A stretch of DNA of 63,862 nucleotides, from positions 1 through 63,862 of the forward strand of contig JAOUMR010000008.1 in NCBI GenBank assembly GCA_029881435.1. Reading direction: 5' to 3'. This DNA is from Nitrospira sp. (GTDB lineage Bacteria > Nitrospirota > Nitrospiria > Nitrospirales > Nitrospiraceae). The notes beneath the pieces are model-generated. The model was not told the origin of the DNA and did not search any database. It saw nothing but the letters and a program-made list of their open reading frames with translations. Both the position numbers and the translations under genes were made by a program. Positions 10,201 to 18,233 of this stretch are shown here, piece by piece (the stretch's first letter is position 1; each line of letters begins with the position of its first letter).

Positions 10201-11539
10201 AGGAGTTCCTCGAACGTTCTATAGTGCTTACTTTGCCTTGGACATCACGAACCCGGAGGTAGATCCGAAGTTACTCTGGGTGTTTAGCGACAGCCAACTC
10301 GGGCTGACCACCAGTTATCCGGCTGTTGCTCGCATGAATCCGAAGACCGATAGCCCCATCGATCCGACCAATGAAAAGTGGTATGTACTGTTTGGGTCGG
10401 GACCGAACGGGTATCAGGCCAGTCTCTCAGCAGCTTCACCCCAGAACGGAACGCTTTATACTGTTGACCTCAAGAAGGGCCCTAAAGTAGCCGCAGGTGG
10501 CAGTCTAACGACCATGCCAGTCGGCACCTGGCAATCCTTCATGGGGCATGTGGTAGCGGTAGACAAGGATTCCGACTGGAGGACGGACGTGGCATATTCG
10601 GTCCGGACAATCCACGATGGGGCTCTTCCGTGGCGGGGTAAGCTTTACCGCCTCACCATGGGCTGTTCGACGGCGCCCTGTGATCCCAATACATGGGGTA
10701 TTGCCAACGGAGGTAACCGGACTCCCACGGAAGTGATCGACACGTTCTACGATGCGTCTCTCGGGACCACGGTGGAGGTCGGGCCCTCTGCGTCGGCTCC
10801 AACCGTGACCCTAGACGATGCGGATAAAATGTGGGTCTTTTTTGGAACGGGTCGATATTTCAGTAACGCGGACAAGGTTGATAACACCATTCAACGCCTG
10901 TTTGGAATCAAGGATTCTGTGTTGAGCGCCACATGTACTGAGACGTCCACAACAAGTTGCCACGATGATGATCTGGTGAATGTCACCAATGCCGTGATTT
11001 GTATCGTCTGCAGTGGCAGTACCAATCAGGTGACCGATCCGACCAATCCTGGTGTCACGACCTTCAACGGAACCGGAACCACGTCGATGATCGGCTTAGT
11101 TGCTTCGAAGGATGGATGGCGTGTGACGATGCCCGGGACGGTCAACATCACCGATCCTGTGACACTTGTAACCACGAATTATTCAGCTGAACGTTCCGTG
11201 GTCAACCCGACCTTGGTGGCGGGGACGGTCTTCTTCCCAACATTCGCCCCAGCCAACGATTTTTGTGCGTCGGATGGAGCCAGCTACCTATACGCACTCT
11301 TCTACCAGACCGGAACAGCGTCAACAGCTCCCGTTATCGGCACGGCGACCTCGGGTAGCAATACTAACGTGAATGCCAAGACGTCGTTAGGGACTGGACT
11401 TGCATCAAGCGGAACGATTCATTGCGGACAAGGGTGTAGTTATAACGTACAGATGTCTACTGGTGCGTTTACACAGGGTAATGTGAGTCTTGAGGGCAAT
11501 TACAGTCGCTATGTGAATTGGGTGCATCAGCGGGATTAG
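7211..11539 (+). CDS. pilY1: PilY1/PilC-type pilus tip adhesin
   Basis: A large secreted protein, 1442 residues from the ATG at 7211, which is chosen because GGAGGG lies six bases upstream and a Sec signal ending 'AQA' then begins the protein. An N-terminal von Willebrand A-type region has the MIDAS start 'DNSGSMSG' (about 54) and 'LVTDGEP'. The C-terminal half carries the PilY1 beta-propeller, with 'VYVGANDGMLHAFNGG' and 'WSFIPQELLPHL'. Several Asp-rich calcium-like loops are visible (about residues 62, 670, 706 and 751). PilY1 is a tip adhesin and mechanosensor that controls pilus extension and retraction. The many Cys pairs fit an extracellular fold. Confidence 0.92.
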   Translation: MKRGNQAVRGTVALALAGYLVWAGSAQAQTMDQYFAVPPFVSDQVAPNIILVLDNSGSMSGLGCDQNGDGDCVDSADLDFVNTTKWSGYFDSLTCYTYDTGDNRFEPATVRATLATACSSTQWDGNYLNWATFRRFDALKKAMIGGDCVAARAADGTCPATGTPALKTVRAQANGVNTESALATYNGGTGLNTYVGRIPTADTSGTPSNLYIGTAAAYFCVDNDNSFNSNCGDSYSVRKYELRIGYSTEPTGTIQQIGAQARFGLFEFKPTGDGARMLVGVGSRQSIDFSGSTVETFNTNTAAMIDAVQESFPSTWTPLSESLYETTRYIAQINSTYLSSSYVYPIAYAGGNSNGVAFQGNGVGSIGGSEITALTGTEVCPAGYITNACGRDPYFFGSNHTPAWATTSTKVACCKTFVILVTDGEPTQDTNIPAGLQDYAHGRHGLHCNGGNATIHAPNGTCNTNSATPPATLLGEHKTDYGSSGNHYLDDVAYWAHTNDLRPCNGSADGQISVLNVTGHCLPGLQNVTVYTFFAFGNIAGRELLMHAAQLGGFEDTNGNNIPDLVSEWDKVINATGAPGSDGIPDNYFESSNVDDLQDRLMATITAILRKSASGTSISVLATSATGEGSIYQAYFFTSDVGQSGANVKWTGYSHALFVDGFGNFREDTNQDGKLTYDQDLIVTTRYDNNPTSPTYKKVLVDKFVDANADGVADSTTPTFTGDLKSIKPIWEAGTELANATSASRKILTWVDTNNDGIVDPTEQIDFSAANCAALRDYLRYPGDTCAGGTNATNLINFIRGDEIAGLRTRMLEVPVGSGSYKVWRLGDPIHSTPTVVGAPKARYDLAFGDPTYTAFYAKYRNRRQVVYVGANDGMLHAFNGGYYHKGDDPTTAADVEHGWYTKNPTDNSSGANLGAELWSFIPQELLPHLQWLARTDYTHVYYVDLKPTIAEARIFTPDADHPGGWGTVLIGGFRMGGSCGNCAAGSGAPPMTVTIGGVPRTFYSAYFALDITNPEVDPKLLWVFSDSQLGLTTSYPAVARMNPKTDSPIDPTNEKWYVLFGSGPNGYQASLSAASPQNGTLYTVDLKKGPKVAAGGSLTTMPVGTWQSFMGHVVAVDKDSDWRTDVAYSVRTIHDGALPWRGKLYRLTMGCSTAPCDPNTWGIANGGNRTPTEVIDTFYDASLGTTVEVGPSASAPTVTLDDADKMWVFFGTGRYFSNADKVDNTIQRLFGIKDSVLSATCTETSTTSCHDDDLVNVTNAVICIVCSGSTNQVTDPTNPGVTTFNGTGTTSMIGLVASKDGWRVTMPGTVNITDPVTLVTTNYSAERSVVNPTLVAGTVFFPTFAPANDFCASDGASYLYALFYQTGTASTAPVIGTATSGSNTNVNAKTSLGTGLASSGTIHCGQGCSYNVQMSTGAFTQGNVSLEGNYSRYVNWVHQRD

Positions 11540-11582
11540 GAATTCCAGTTGGCACTGTCTCAGGGAGTAGAACCGAAAGTTG

Positions 11583-12563
11583 ATGAAGGACATGTCGCGT
11601 CGTAGACACAACGTTCTGGAGCTTGGGCTCCTGTTAACGGGGATCGCGCTGGTTGGTGCCTGTACCGGCGGTGAGGTGACCGAGGCGACTGCTCCAACTG
11701 CTCGGACGTCAGGTAATCGACCGCCGGTTGTGTCCATGGCAGTGATTGTGAATGCTCCTCTTTCCCAGGCTGCTCCTGCTGCCGTGCAAATTCAGTCGGA
11801 AGATCCAGAACGAGAAGCGGTTTCGTTTCACTATCAGTGGTATGTGGACAACGTGCCTGTTGCGGCCCAAACAAACGCGACGTTGCCATCCGAATACTTT
11901 AGGCGTGGGCAGACGGTGTTTGTGGAGATTATTCCGACAGACGGCACGAACAAAGGTCAGCCGTATCGAACGGCAAGCGTTGTCGTGGGAAATGCCTCGC
12001 CAAGAGTAACGGCGATTTCACTGGTGCCTCAGACGGCGCGACCTGGGGATAGGCTTGAGGCGCAGGTTGAGGCGAGTGACCCGGATCATGACCGGGTCGA
12101 CCTCACCTATATATGGTATCTCAATGATGCCGTCATTAAGGAGGGGGAAGAGTCTTTCCTCGATACAACCGGCCTTACTGCTCCTGATAAGATCACGGTT
12201 GAAGTGAGAGCTAGTGATCCTGCTGGCTCTTCAGATTCTTCGAAGTCCGAACCGCTGGCATTGGGCAATAGTGGCCCAACAATCGTATCAACTCCTCCTA
12301 CCGCAGCTGTTCAGGATCGGTTTGACTACTCGGTACGAGCGCTTGATCCAGACGGCGATCGGTTAACCTATCACTTGGAGATGGCTCCTCCCGGTATGGT
12401 CATCAGTTCTGAATCAGGTCATATTGGGTGGCAGATCCCGACAGGTCAACAGGGAACATTTCATGTCAAAATTGTCGCGAAAGACGAGCATGGAGGTCTC
12501 GCCACGCAGGAGTTCGATTTGACTCTGACCAAGAAAACCCCATCTACTGCGCCCGGAGCCTGA
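11583..12563 (+). CDS. Lipoprotein with Ig/cadherin-like domains, pilus operon
   Basis: 326 residues. 'LTGIALVGAC' is a lipobox with Cys27 as the lipidated residue, so the protein is membrane-anchored, probably in the outer membrane. After a Thr/Pro linker there are three repeated beta-sandwich units, each with 'DPD.D...TYxWY'-like or 'PDGDRLTY' motifs, which are typical of cadherin-like/PKD domains; the last resembles a dystroglycan-type putative Ig. It follows pilY1 by about 40 bases on the same strand, so a surface role helping pilus or adhesin presentation is reasonable. The start could be the ATG at 11583 or 11592. Confidence 0.72.
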   Translation: MKDMSRRRHNVLELGLLLTGIALVGACTGGEVTEATAPTARTSGNRPPVVSMAVIVNAPLSQAAPAAVQIQSEDPEREAVSFHYQWYVDNVPVAAQTNATLPSEYFRRGQTVFVEIIPTDGTNKGQPYRTASVVVGNASPRVTAISLVPQTARPGDRLEAQVEASDPDHDRVDLTYIWYLNDAVIKEGEESFLDTTGLTAPDKITVEVRASDPAGSSDSSKSEPLALGNSGPTIVSTPPTAAVQDRFDYSVRALDPDGDRLTYHLEMAPPGMVISSESGHIGWQIPTGQQGTFHVKIVAKDEHGGLATQEFDLTLTKKTPSTAPGA

Positions 12564-12588
12564 AGTTTCACTAGGACCTTGCATCGGC

Positions 12589-12618
12589 TTGTCTAGACTT
12601 TTTCTTGTCTGCTACAAT
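12589..12618 (+). promoter_or_regulatory. Candidate sigma-70-type promoter of phoH-ybeY-ftsY
   Basis: TTGTCT (12589-12594), an 18-base spacer and TACAAT (12613-12618) match four of six and five of six consensus bases. It lies about 40 bases upstream of the phoH start, in the only sizeable gap before that operon. Confidence 0.5.
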
Positions 12619-12655
12619 ACCCAAGTTGATGTAGGAGGGAGACCAACCATCGCTC

Positions 12656-13723
12656 GTGCGTAAGCTCAAACTACGAGAGGGCACCAACACCGCTGTCCTA
12701 TTCGGTCACCATGACCGACATCTCAAGTTGATTGAAGACGAATTGGGTGTACGGCTGTCTGCACGTGGCGAAGAGCTTACTTTGGACGGCCTCCCCGACG
12801 CTGTTCGGCAAGCCGAACGAATTCTCCTAGAACTTGCCTCCCTCACGAACGAGGGCATTACACTTCAGACCGACGATGTGACTCACGCGCTGGGCGCCTT
12901 ACGCCGAACTCCCGAGGCCTCACTCAGAGACGTGCTCGGTCAGTCGGCGATGGTTGTTACTAAGAAGCGTTTCGTCGGCCCCAAATCTCCGACTCAAAAG
13001 TCCTACATTGAAGCGATTGAGCAACACGATATCGTGATCGCCATCGGACCGGCTGGGACTGGGAAAACATATTTAGCCATGGCTATGGCGGTGAGTGCCT
13101 TGATAAATAAGGAGGTGAGCCGAATTATTCTTGCAAGACCTGCGGTCGAAGCAGGCGAGAAGCTAGGCTTCCTGCCAGGCGACATTTACGAAAAAGTAAA
13201 TCCATACCTACGCCCGCTCTATGACGCGCTGTTTGACATGATGGACATGGAACGGGCCAATCGGTTGATTGAGAAAGGCGATATTGAGATTGCACCTCTC
13301 GCGTTTATGCGTGGGAGAACGTTGAACGATTCCTTTGTCATTCTCGATGAAGCGCAAAACGCGACGGCTGAACAGATGAAAATGTTCCTCACTCGGATGG
13401 GATTCCATTCCAAGGTCATTGTCACTGGCGATATTACACAAGTGGACCTCCCGAATGATCGGGTGTCTGGCCTCAGACAAGTCAAGGAGATTCTTCAGGA
13501 TATTGAAGGTATTGCCTTTATCTACTTCGATGAGAAAGATGTTGTGAGACATCGACTCGTTCAGGACATCATCAAAGCCTACGATCGCCATCAGGCGGTG
13601 AGCAGTCGTGATTCTCAACAAACTCGTGAGCCTCTCTCATCACCACAGCATCAATCCTCGATTTTAAGCAAGCCGACAACCGCCGGTTCGCCGTCGGTCG
13701 GCCATGCAAGGCGTTCTCGGTAG
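12656..13723 (+). CDS. phoH: PhoH-family ATPase (PhoH-like, YbeZ)
   Basis: A cytoplasmic P-loop ATPase of the PhoH/YbeZ family, linked to RNA and ribosome metabolism. An N-terminal KH-like region ('LFGHHDRHLKLIEDELGV') is followed by the ATPase with Walker A 'GPAGTGKTYLA' (about 131) and Walker B 'FVILDEAQNAT'; 'RPAVEAGEKLGFLPGD' is the family signature. 355 residues, normal. The GTG at 12656 is used; AGGAGGGA lies 15 bases upstream, somewhat far. The next gene is ybeY, starting directly after the stop codon; this phoH-ybeY pairing is widely conserved, and the two proteins are thought to act together in rRNA processing. Confidence 0.9.
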   Translation: MRKLKLREGTNTAVLFGHHDRHLKLIEDELGVRLSARGEELTLDGLPDAVRQAERILLELASLTNEGITLQTDDVTHALGALRRTPEASLRDVLGQSAMVVTKKRFVGPKSPTQKSYIEAIEQHDIVIAIGPAGTGKTYLAMAMAVSALINKEVSRIILARPAVEAGEKLGFLPGDIYEKVNPYLRPLYDALFDMMDMERANRLIEKGDIEIAPLAFMRGRTLNDSFVILDEAQNATAEQMKMFLTRMGFHSKVIVTGDITQVDLPNDRVSGLRQVKEILQDIEGIAFIYFDEKDVVRHRLVQDIIKAYDRHQAVSSRDSQQTREPLSSPQHQSSILSKPTTAGSPSVGHARRSR

Positions 13724-14218
13724 ATGACCGTGTATCTCCGGGTGAGCCTTATGCGGTATACCGTCCGACGACCTTCCCTTATCCGTCTGGCACAACGCAT
13801 CTTGATGGCTGTAGGAGAGGGGAAGTCTGAATTGAGCTTGGAATTGATAGGGGATGCACGCATACGTCGCTTGAATCGCGAGTATCGCAAACAGGATCGG
13901 ATCACTGATGTACTGGCATTCCCAATGCGTGAGGGCATCGTGCCTCGGGGTAGATGTCCTCAGACAAGCATGCTGGGAGACGTGGTCATTTCGTTGCCGA
14001 CTGCAATTCGTCAAGCTCAAAAAGCGGGACGATCGATTGATGTTGAACTGGCGGCACTGTTGGTCCACGGTGTGCTTCATCTCTGCGGGTACGATCACGA
14101 GCGTGGCCCAGGCGAAGCGGCGCGAATGTCACGTCGCGAACAGAACGTTCTCTACATGATTTCTCCAGTGCCTCAGGTGGTTGTGTGTTCTCACCAACGC
14201 CAGAGGAAGGTTTCTTGA
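13724..14218 (+). CDS. ybeY: Endoribonuclease YbeY (16S rRNA maturation)
   Basis: 164 residues. The zinc-binding signature HGxxHLxGYDHE is clear ('HGVLHLCGYDHE', about 116-127), giving the three catalytic-site histidines. 'LNREYRKQDRITDVLAFP' and 'LGDVVIS' are further family hallmarks. YbeY takes part in 3' processing of 16S rRNA and in ribosome quality control. It begins immediately after phoH, without a gap, and ends two bases before ftsY, so the three genes are very probably one transcript. Confidence 0.93.
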   Translation: MTVYLRVSLMRYTVRRPSLIRLAQRILMAVGEGKSELSLELIGDARIRRLNREYRKQDRITDVLAFPMREGIVPRGRCPQTSMLGDVVISLPTAIRQAQKAGRSIDVELAALLVHGVLHLCGYDHERGPGEAARMSRREQNVLYMISPVPQVVVCSHQRQRKVS

Positions 14219-14220
14219 CG

Positions 14221-15156
14221 ATGGGATGGTTTCAACGACTCAGTGAGGGGCTTGGCAAAACACGCGGTGTCGTACAGCAGTCCCTGGATCGATTTCTTGG
14301 ACGCGCACCGGACCAAGAGTTGCTGGAAGAGCTCGAAGCCTCATTGCTCACTGCTGATCTTGGGGCTCGGGTCGTTGATCGCTTAATCAAGCAGGTCAAC
14401 GAAGAAACACGAGGGCCTGAGGCACAAACTCCAGAAGGACTCCGGAACGTCCTCGGGCGATCGCTCTACAGCATACTCAAAACCGTATCCGGTCCTACGC
14501 TTGATCAGCTCGTAAACGAAGGGCCAAAGCCATTCGTGATCCTGGTCATCGGAGTCAACGGTGTCGGAAAAACGACGACCATTGCCAAGATTGCCCAACG
14601 GATGACGCAGGCAGGGCGTCGCTCATTGCTCGTTGCTGGTGACACATTTCGGGCGGCCGCGATTGATCAGCTCCAAGTGTGGGGAGATCGAATCGGTACA
14701 GAGGTTATCCGTCAACGTCACGGAGCCGATCCGGCCGCCGTTGCCTTTGACGGCATTGTTGCGGCCAAGGCTAGAAACACGGATGTGGTTCTGATCGACA
14801 CTGCCGGCCGACTACATACCAAGTCAAATCTTATGGACGAACTAAGGAAAGTGAAACGGGTGATTGGCCAAGAATTGCCTGGCGCGCCACATGAGGTGTT
14901 GTTGGTCTTGGATGCCACCCTTGGACAAAACGCGTTAGGGCAAGCCCGACAGTTTCACGAAGCGATGGGGGTCACAGGACTCGCTCTGACGAAATTGGAT
15001 GGGACCGCTCGGGGTGGTATTGTCGTTGCTATTGCAGATGAACTAAAACTTCCGCTCCGTTTAGTCGGTGTAGGAGAAGCAGCCGATGACCTGCAGGATT
15101 TCAATCCTGAGGCATTCGTGGCGGCTTTGTTTGGACAGCCGGCCTCTTCCTTATAA
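14221..15156 (+). CDS. ftsY: Signal recognition particle receptor FtsY
   Basis: SRP receptor GTPase that docks ribosome-SRP complexes at the membrane SecYEG translocon. About 311 residues from the ATG at 14221, supported by AGAGGAAGG ten bases upstream; the frame extends back to a GTG at 14185 inside ybeY. The helical N domain is followed by G domain motifs: 'GVNGVGKTTT' (P-loop), 'GDTFRAAAIDQL', 'DTAGR', 'TKLDGTARGG' and 'GVGEAADDLQDF'. The acidic A domain of E. coli FtsY is essentially absent, as in many bacteria. It follows ybeY by two bases. Confidence 0.94.
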   Translation: MGWFQRLSEGLGKTRGVVQQSLDRFLGRAPDQELLEELEASLLTADLGARVVDRLIKQVNEETRGPEAQTPEGLRNVLGRSLYSILKTVSGPTLDQLVNEGPKPFVILVIGVNGVGKTTTIAKIAQRMTQAGRRSLLVAGDTFRAAAIDQLQVWGDRIGTEVIRQRHGADPAAVAFDGIVAAKARNTDVVLIDTAGRLHTKSNLMDELRKVKRVIGQELPGAPHEVLLVLDATLGQNALGQARQFHEAMGVTGLALTKLDGTARGGIVVAIADELKLPLRLVGVGEAADDLQDFNPEAFVAALFGQPASSL

Positions 15157-15244
15157 ACCACGCGTTTCCTTCTCTTATCGCTCACCTCATGCTATCTTTT
15201 TCTCAAGGGAAGCTGTGCTTTACAACTGGATGGGATGTGTAGAG

Positions 15245-16030
15245 ATGATCAAGCTCTTGATCGTAGACGACGACCAGATGAATTGCGATCTGTTGCAAAA
15301 CGTGTTCACCAGACAAGGATATCATGTCATTACGGCAACCAGTGGGCAAGAAGGGCTTGACCTGTTTCGTGCCTCCAGTCCTCGAGTGACTCTATTGGAT
15401 CTACGAATGCCGGAGATGGATGGACTCACCGTCTTGAAGGAGATCCGAGCCATCGATCCCCATGCGCCCGTGATCATCTTGGGTGGGGGAGCGACTGAAA
15501 TTCAGGAGAATCAGGCGCGAGCCATACGGGCGACCGATTTCATTAGAAAAGGGCTGTCATTGGACGTCCTGGTTGAAGCTGTGAATCGAATCACGCAGTT
15601 GTCGGTGCAGCCAGCTCCCACTCAGTTAGCGTCAGGAAACGGGGAGCCGATTCAGCAGCTTGACGAGTCGATCTTGGTGGTTGATGACGAACCTCTCGTG
15701 TGCGATCTCCTTGTCAAATTCTTGAGTCTTCGAGGGTATCGTGCGATCGGGGTCAAGGATGGACAGGAGGCTCTTCGAATCATTGACGATCGGCCACCCG
15801 ATGCAATCTTGCTCGACCTGATTATGCCAGGTATGGCGGGAATTGATGTGCTTCGCGCTCTGCGCGAAAAAGAATATCCTGGCGGCATTATCATCATGAC
15901 CGGGAGTCAGAGCGAGGAATTACTCGAAAAAGCCTGGGCATTAGGACCTCAAGAAATTCTGATGAAGCCGGTTGATCTGGAACGCCTTTTGACGGCAATC
16001 CAGCTTGTACTCGTCTGTCGCGAGTGTTAA
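15245..16030 (+). CDS. Response regulator with two receiver domains
   Basis: 261 residues from the ATG at 15245 (15230 possible). Two receiver domains in tandem, about 1-120 and 140-261, and no output domain. In the first, the acidic pocket 'DDD', phosphoacceptor 'LLDLRMPEMDG' and Lys of 'FIRKG' are present, but the usual Thr/Ser position reads 'VIILGGGA' (Gly). The second has 'VVDDE', 'LLDLIMPGM', 'IIMTGS' and 'LMKPV', all canonical. Such tandem-REC proteins act as phosphorelay or scaffolding elements. No kinase gene is adjacent. It follows ftsY by 88 bases and ends just before the M1-like peptidase gene. Confidence 0.85.
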   Translation: MIKLLIVDDDQMNCDLLQNVFTRQGYHVITATSGQEGLDLFRASSPRVTLLDLRMPEMDGLTVLKEIRAIDPHAPVIILGGGATEIQENQARAIRATDFIRKGLSLDVLVEAVNRITQLSVQPAPTQLASGNGEPIQQLDESILVVDDEPLVCDLLVKFLSLRGYRAIGVKDGQEALRIIDDRPPDAILLDLIMPGMAGIDVLRALREKEYPGGIIIMTGSQSEELLEKAWALGPQEILMKPVDLERLLTAIQLVLVCREC

Positions 16031-16040
16031 AAGTTTCCTG

Positions 16041-18233
16041 ATGGGTATCAGGAAGCGGGTCTTCTGGCAGCACCTCCTCGGTCTTCTCCTAGCTATCCTC
16101 CACACTGCAGAGGGTAATTCAACCCCGCTACAGAATGACGATATTATCTCGGTCCATCACAACACTTCAGTCACGCTGACCCCGGCGACCCACGAACTGG
16201 CGGCGACGGACCAGATCGACCTGGAGGTGCGTGCGCAGGTCAGGTCCGTCCGTTTCACGCTCGCGCAGACGTTGCAGGTTGAATCGATCAGGCTCGGGCA
16301 AGAGAGTTCAAGCCAGGTCGCTTCCTTCACGACGGTCAAAATTCCTGATTCTTCCGTGCAGCGCATCGTCGTTATGCTCCCCGAGGAGCATGGCCGCAAG
16401 GTGACGTTGGTCTGGGTCTATCGAGGGCCGATCAATGATCCTCCGAAGGAGCCCCGTCACTTGCGGTTTGTTACGCCCAGTGAGACGGCGGGACATATCG
16501 GCCCTGAGGGTGTGTATTTGAGCGGTGAAAGCCAATGGTACCCAGATGTCGAGGGTTCCTTCAGTACCCATCGGGTCACGACTCAAATTCCAGAAGGGTG
16601 GACGGTGATTGGATCAGGGCGGAAGATTGCGGAGAACCTCACCGCTGGAATGGTCTCCTCAACGTGGGTCGTTGGGGAGCGGTCTGAAGCGTTCACGCTC
16701 GTGGCTAACAAGTTTGTGACCAAATCAAGAGAATGGAACACATCGACAACGGGGCAGCGGGTCGAGATTCAGACCCATTTTTTGCCGGACAATGCTGACT
16801 TGGCGGATGAATATCTCGATGCGACCGCACAGTACCTCGATGCGTATGTTCAGATACTGGGAGCCTATCCCTTTGAGAAATTTGCGGTGGTGGAGAACTT
16901 TTTTGCGAGTGGTCTCGGCATGCCGTCGTTTACCCTCCTCGGCAGCGGCAGCATCAGGAGGCATTATATACAACCTTATGCCTTAGGCCACGAGATCGTG
17001 CATTCGTGGATCGGGAATTCGGTGTTCAATCGTGATGGTCACGGCAACTGGGTCGAAGGCTTGACGACCTACTTAGCCAATTATTACTGGCATGAATTGG
17101 TTCAGGATGATCGTCAAGCCTTGGAGCAGAGGCGCATGATGCTGCAAGGATACAATCTCTATGTGAGACCTGAAGAGGAGTATGCCGTATCACAGTTCTT
17201 TAGGAAGCACGACGAGAAGGATAATGCCATCGGGTATCACAAATCGGCCTTTGTCTTTCACCTGCTTCGTCGAGAGATTGGCGATGAGCCATTTTGGCGG
17301 GGCCTGAAGACATTTGTCAGCCAATATCGTAATCAACCGGCGGATTGGGAGGCAATCGAAAGAGTCTTTTCTCAAGAGAGTGGGCAGAATTTACGGTGGT
17401 TTTTTGCACAATGGGTCGAACAGCCCGGCGCTCCTATCATCTCGCTTGGAGACGTTCGCGCTCGCAGGGTGAAAAAGGATGGAGACCAAGGTGCTTGGCA
17501 ATTGACCATCCGAATTGAGCAGTCGGAGAAACCCTATCGGATTGCGATTCCTATTAGGGTCGTGATGGAAGACACTATCGAATTGAGATCGGTGATGCTG
17601 AACCCTTCTCGCACAAATATCGTCGAGCTCATACTGCCCAATACGCCACTGTGGGTGGAACTTGATCCGGAGATGATGATATTCCGGCGCTTGGCCAGGC
17701 ATCAACTGCCACCTGTCCTGAACAGTTACGTCACCGATTCGCACAAGACGGTGCTACGGGCGTTTTCTGACCCTGCATCTCCGCTGGAGCAGATCGTATC
17801 TCGTATTGAGAAGCACGAACCGACAGATTCACCCAGGACGAAAGTGGTTGTGCTTGAAGGCCACGCGATTCCTCGTGAGGGCTCGGTCCTGATACTTGCT
17901 GATGCCGATCAGAGACAAGCCGTTCAATCAGTCGTGCTCGAGGCATGCGGGGACCGTGTCGCGCTCAAGGATGCCGGATTTCGAATTGATGGCCAGAGCT
18001 ATGAGGGGCCAACGATGGCCGTGTTGTTTTCCTGTCATCGGACGAATGTGCCGGGTAGCGTCATGACGGTCCTGTATGGGGTGACCTCCGACGCGGTTGC
18101 GAAAGTAGCTCGACTCCTGTTTTATTACGGGTGGCACAGTTATGTGATTTTCCAAGACGGTGCTGTGAAGCAGCGAGGGATATGGCCGGGGCAAGAAGAC
18201 ACAATGGAGGTACGGATTGATGACATGTCGTAA
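16041..18233 (+). CDS. M1-family-like zinc metallopeptidase, secreted
   Basis: 730 residues from the ATG at 16041; the frame also contains a TTG at 16005. The N-terminus is basic then hydrophobic ('HLLGLLLAILHTAEG'), a likely signal peptide or anchor. The metal-binding motif HEIVH (317-321) is followed by a Glu in 'GNWVEG' (339), the third ligand, and Tyr residues downstream. Normal M1 enzymes have 18 residues between the second His and the Glu; here there are 17. The GAMEN loop is replaced by 'SGLGMPS'. The last ~200 residues are an extra domain without recognised motifs. It may trim peptides in the periplasm. The downstream TolB-like gene overlaps its 3' end. Confidence 0.8.
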   Translation: MGIRKRVFWQHLLGLLLAILHTAEGNSTPLQNDDIISVHHNTSVTLTPATHELAATDQIDLEVRAQVRSVRFTLAQTLQVESIRLGQESSSQVASFTTVKIPDSSVQRIVVMLPEEHGRKVTLVWVYRGPINDPPKEPRHLRFVTPSETAGHIGPEGVYLSGESQWYPDVEGSFSTHRVTTQIPEGWTVIGSGRKIAENLTAGMVSSTWVVGERSEAFTLVANKFVTKSREWNTSTTGQRVEIQTHFLPDNADLADEYLDATAQYLDAYVQILGAYPFEKFAVVENFFASGLGMPSFTLLGSGSIRRHYIQPYALGHEIVHSWIGNSVFNRDGHGNWVEGLTTYLANYYWHELVQDDRQALEQRRMMLQGYNLYVRPEEEYAVSQFFRKHDEKDNAIGYHKSAFVFHLLRREIGDEPFWRGLKTFVSQYRNQPADWEAIERVFSQESGQNLRWFFAQWVEQPGAPIISLGDVRARRVKKDGDQGAWQLTIRIEQSEKPYRIAIPIRVVMEDTIELRSVMLNPSRTNIVELILPNTPLWVELDPEMMIFRRLARHQLPPVLNSYVTDSHKTVLRAFSDPASPLEQIVSRIEKHEPTDSPRTKVVVLEGHAIPREGSVLILADADQRQAVQSVVLEACGDRVALKDAGFRIDGQSYEGPTMAVLFSCHRTNVPGSVMTVLYGVTSDAVAKVARLLFYYGWHSYVIFQDGAVKQRGIWPGQEDTMEVRIDDMS

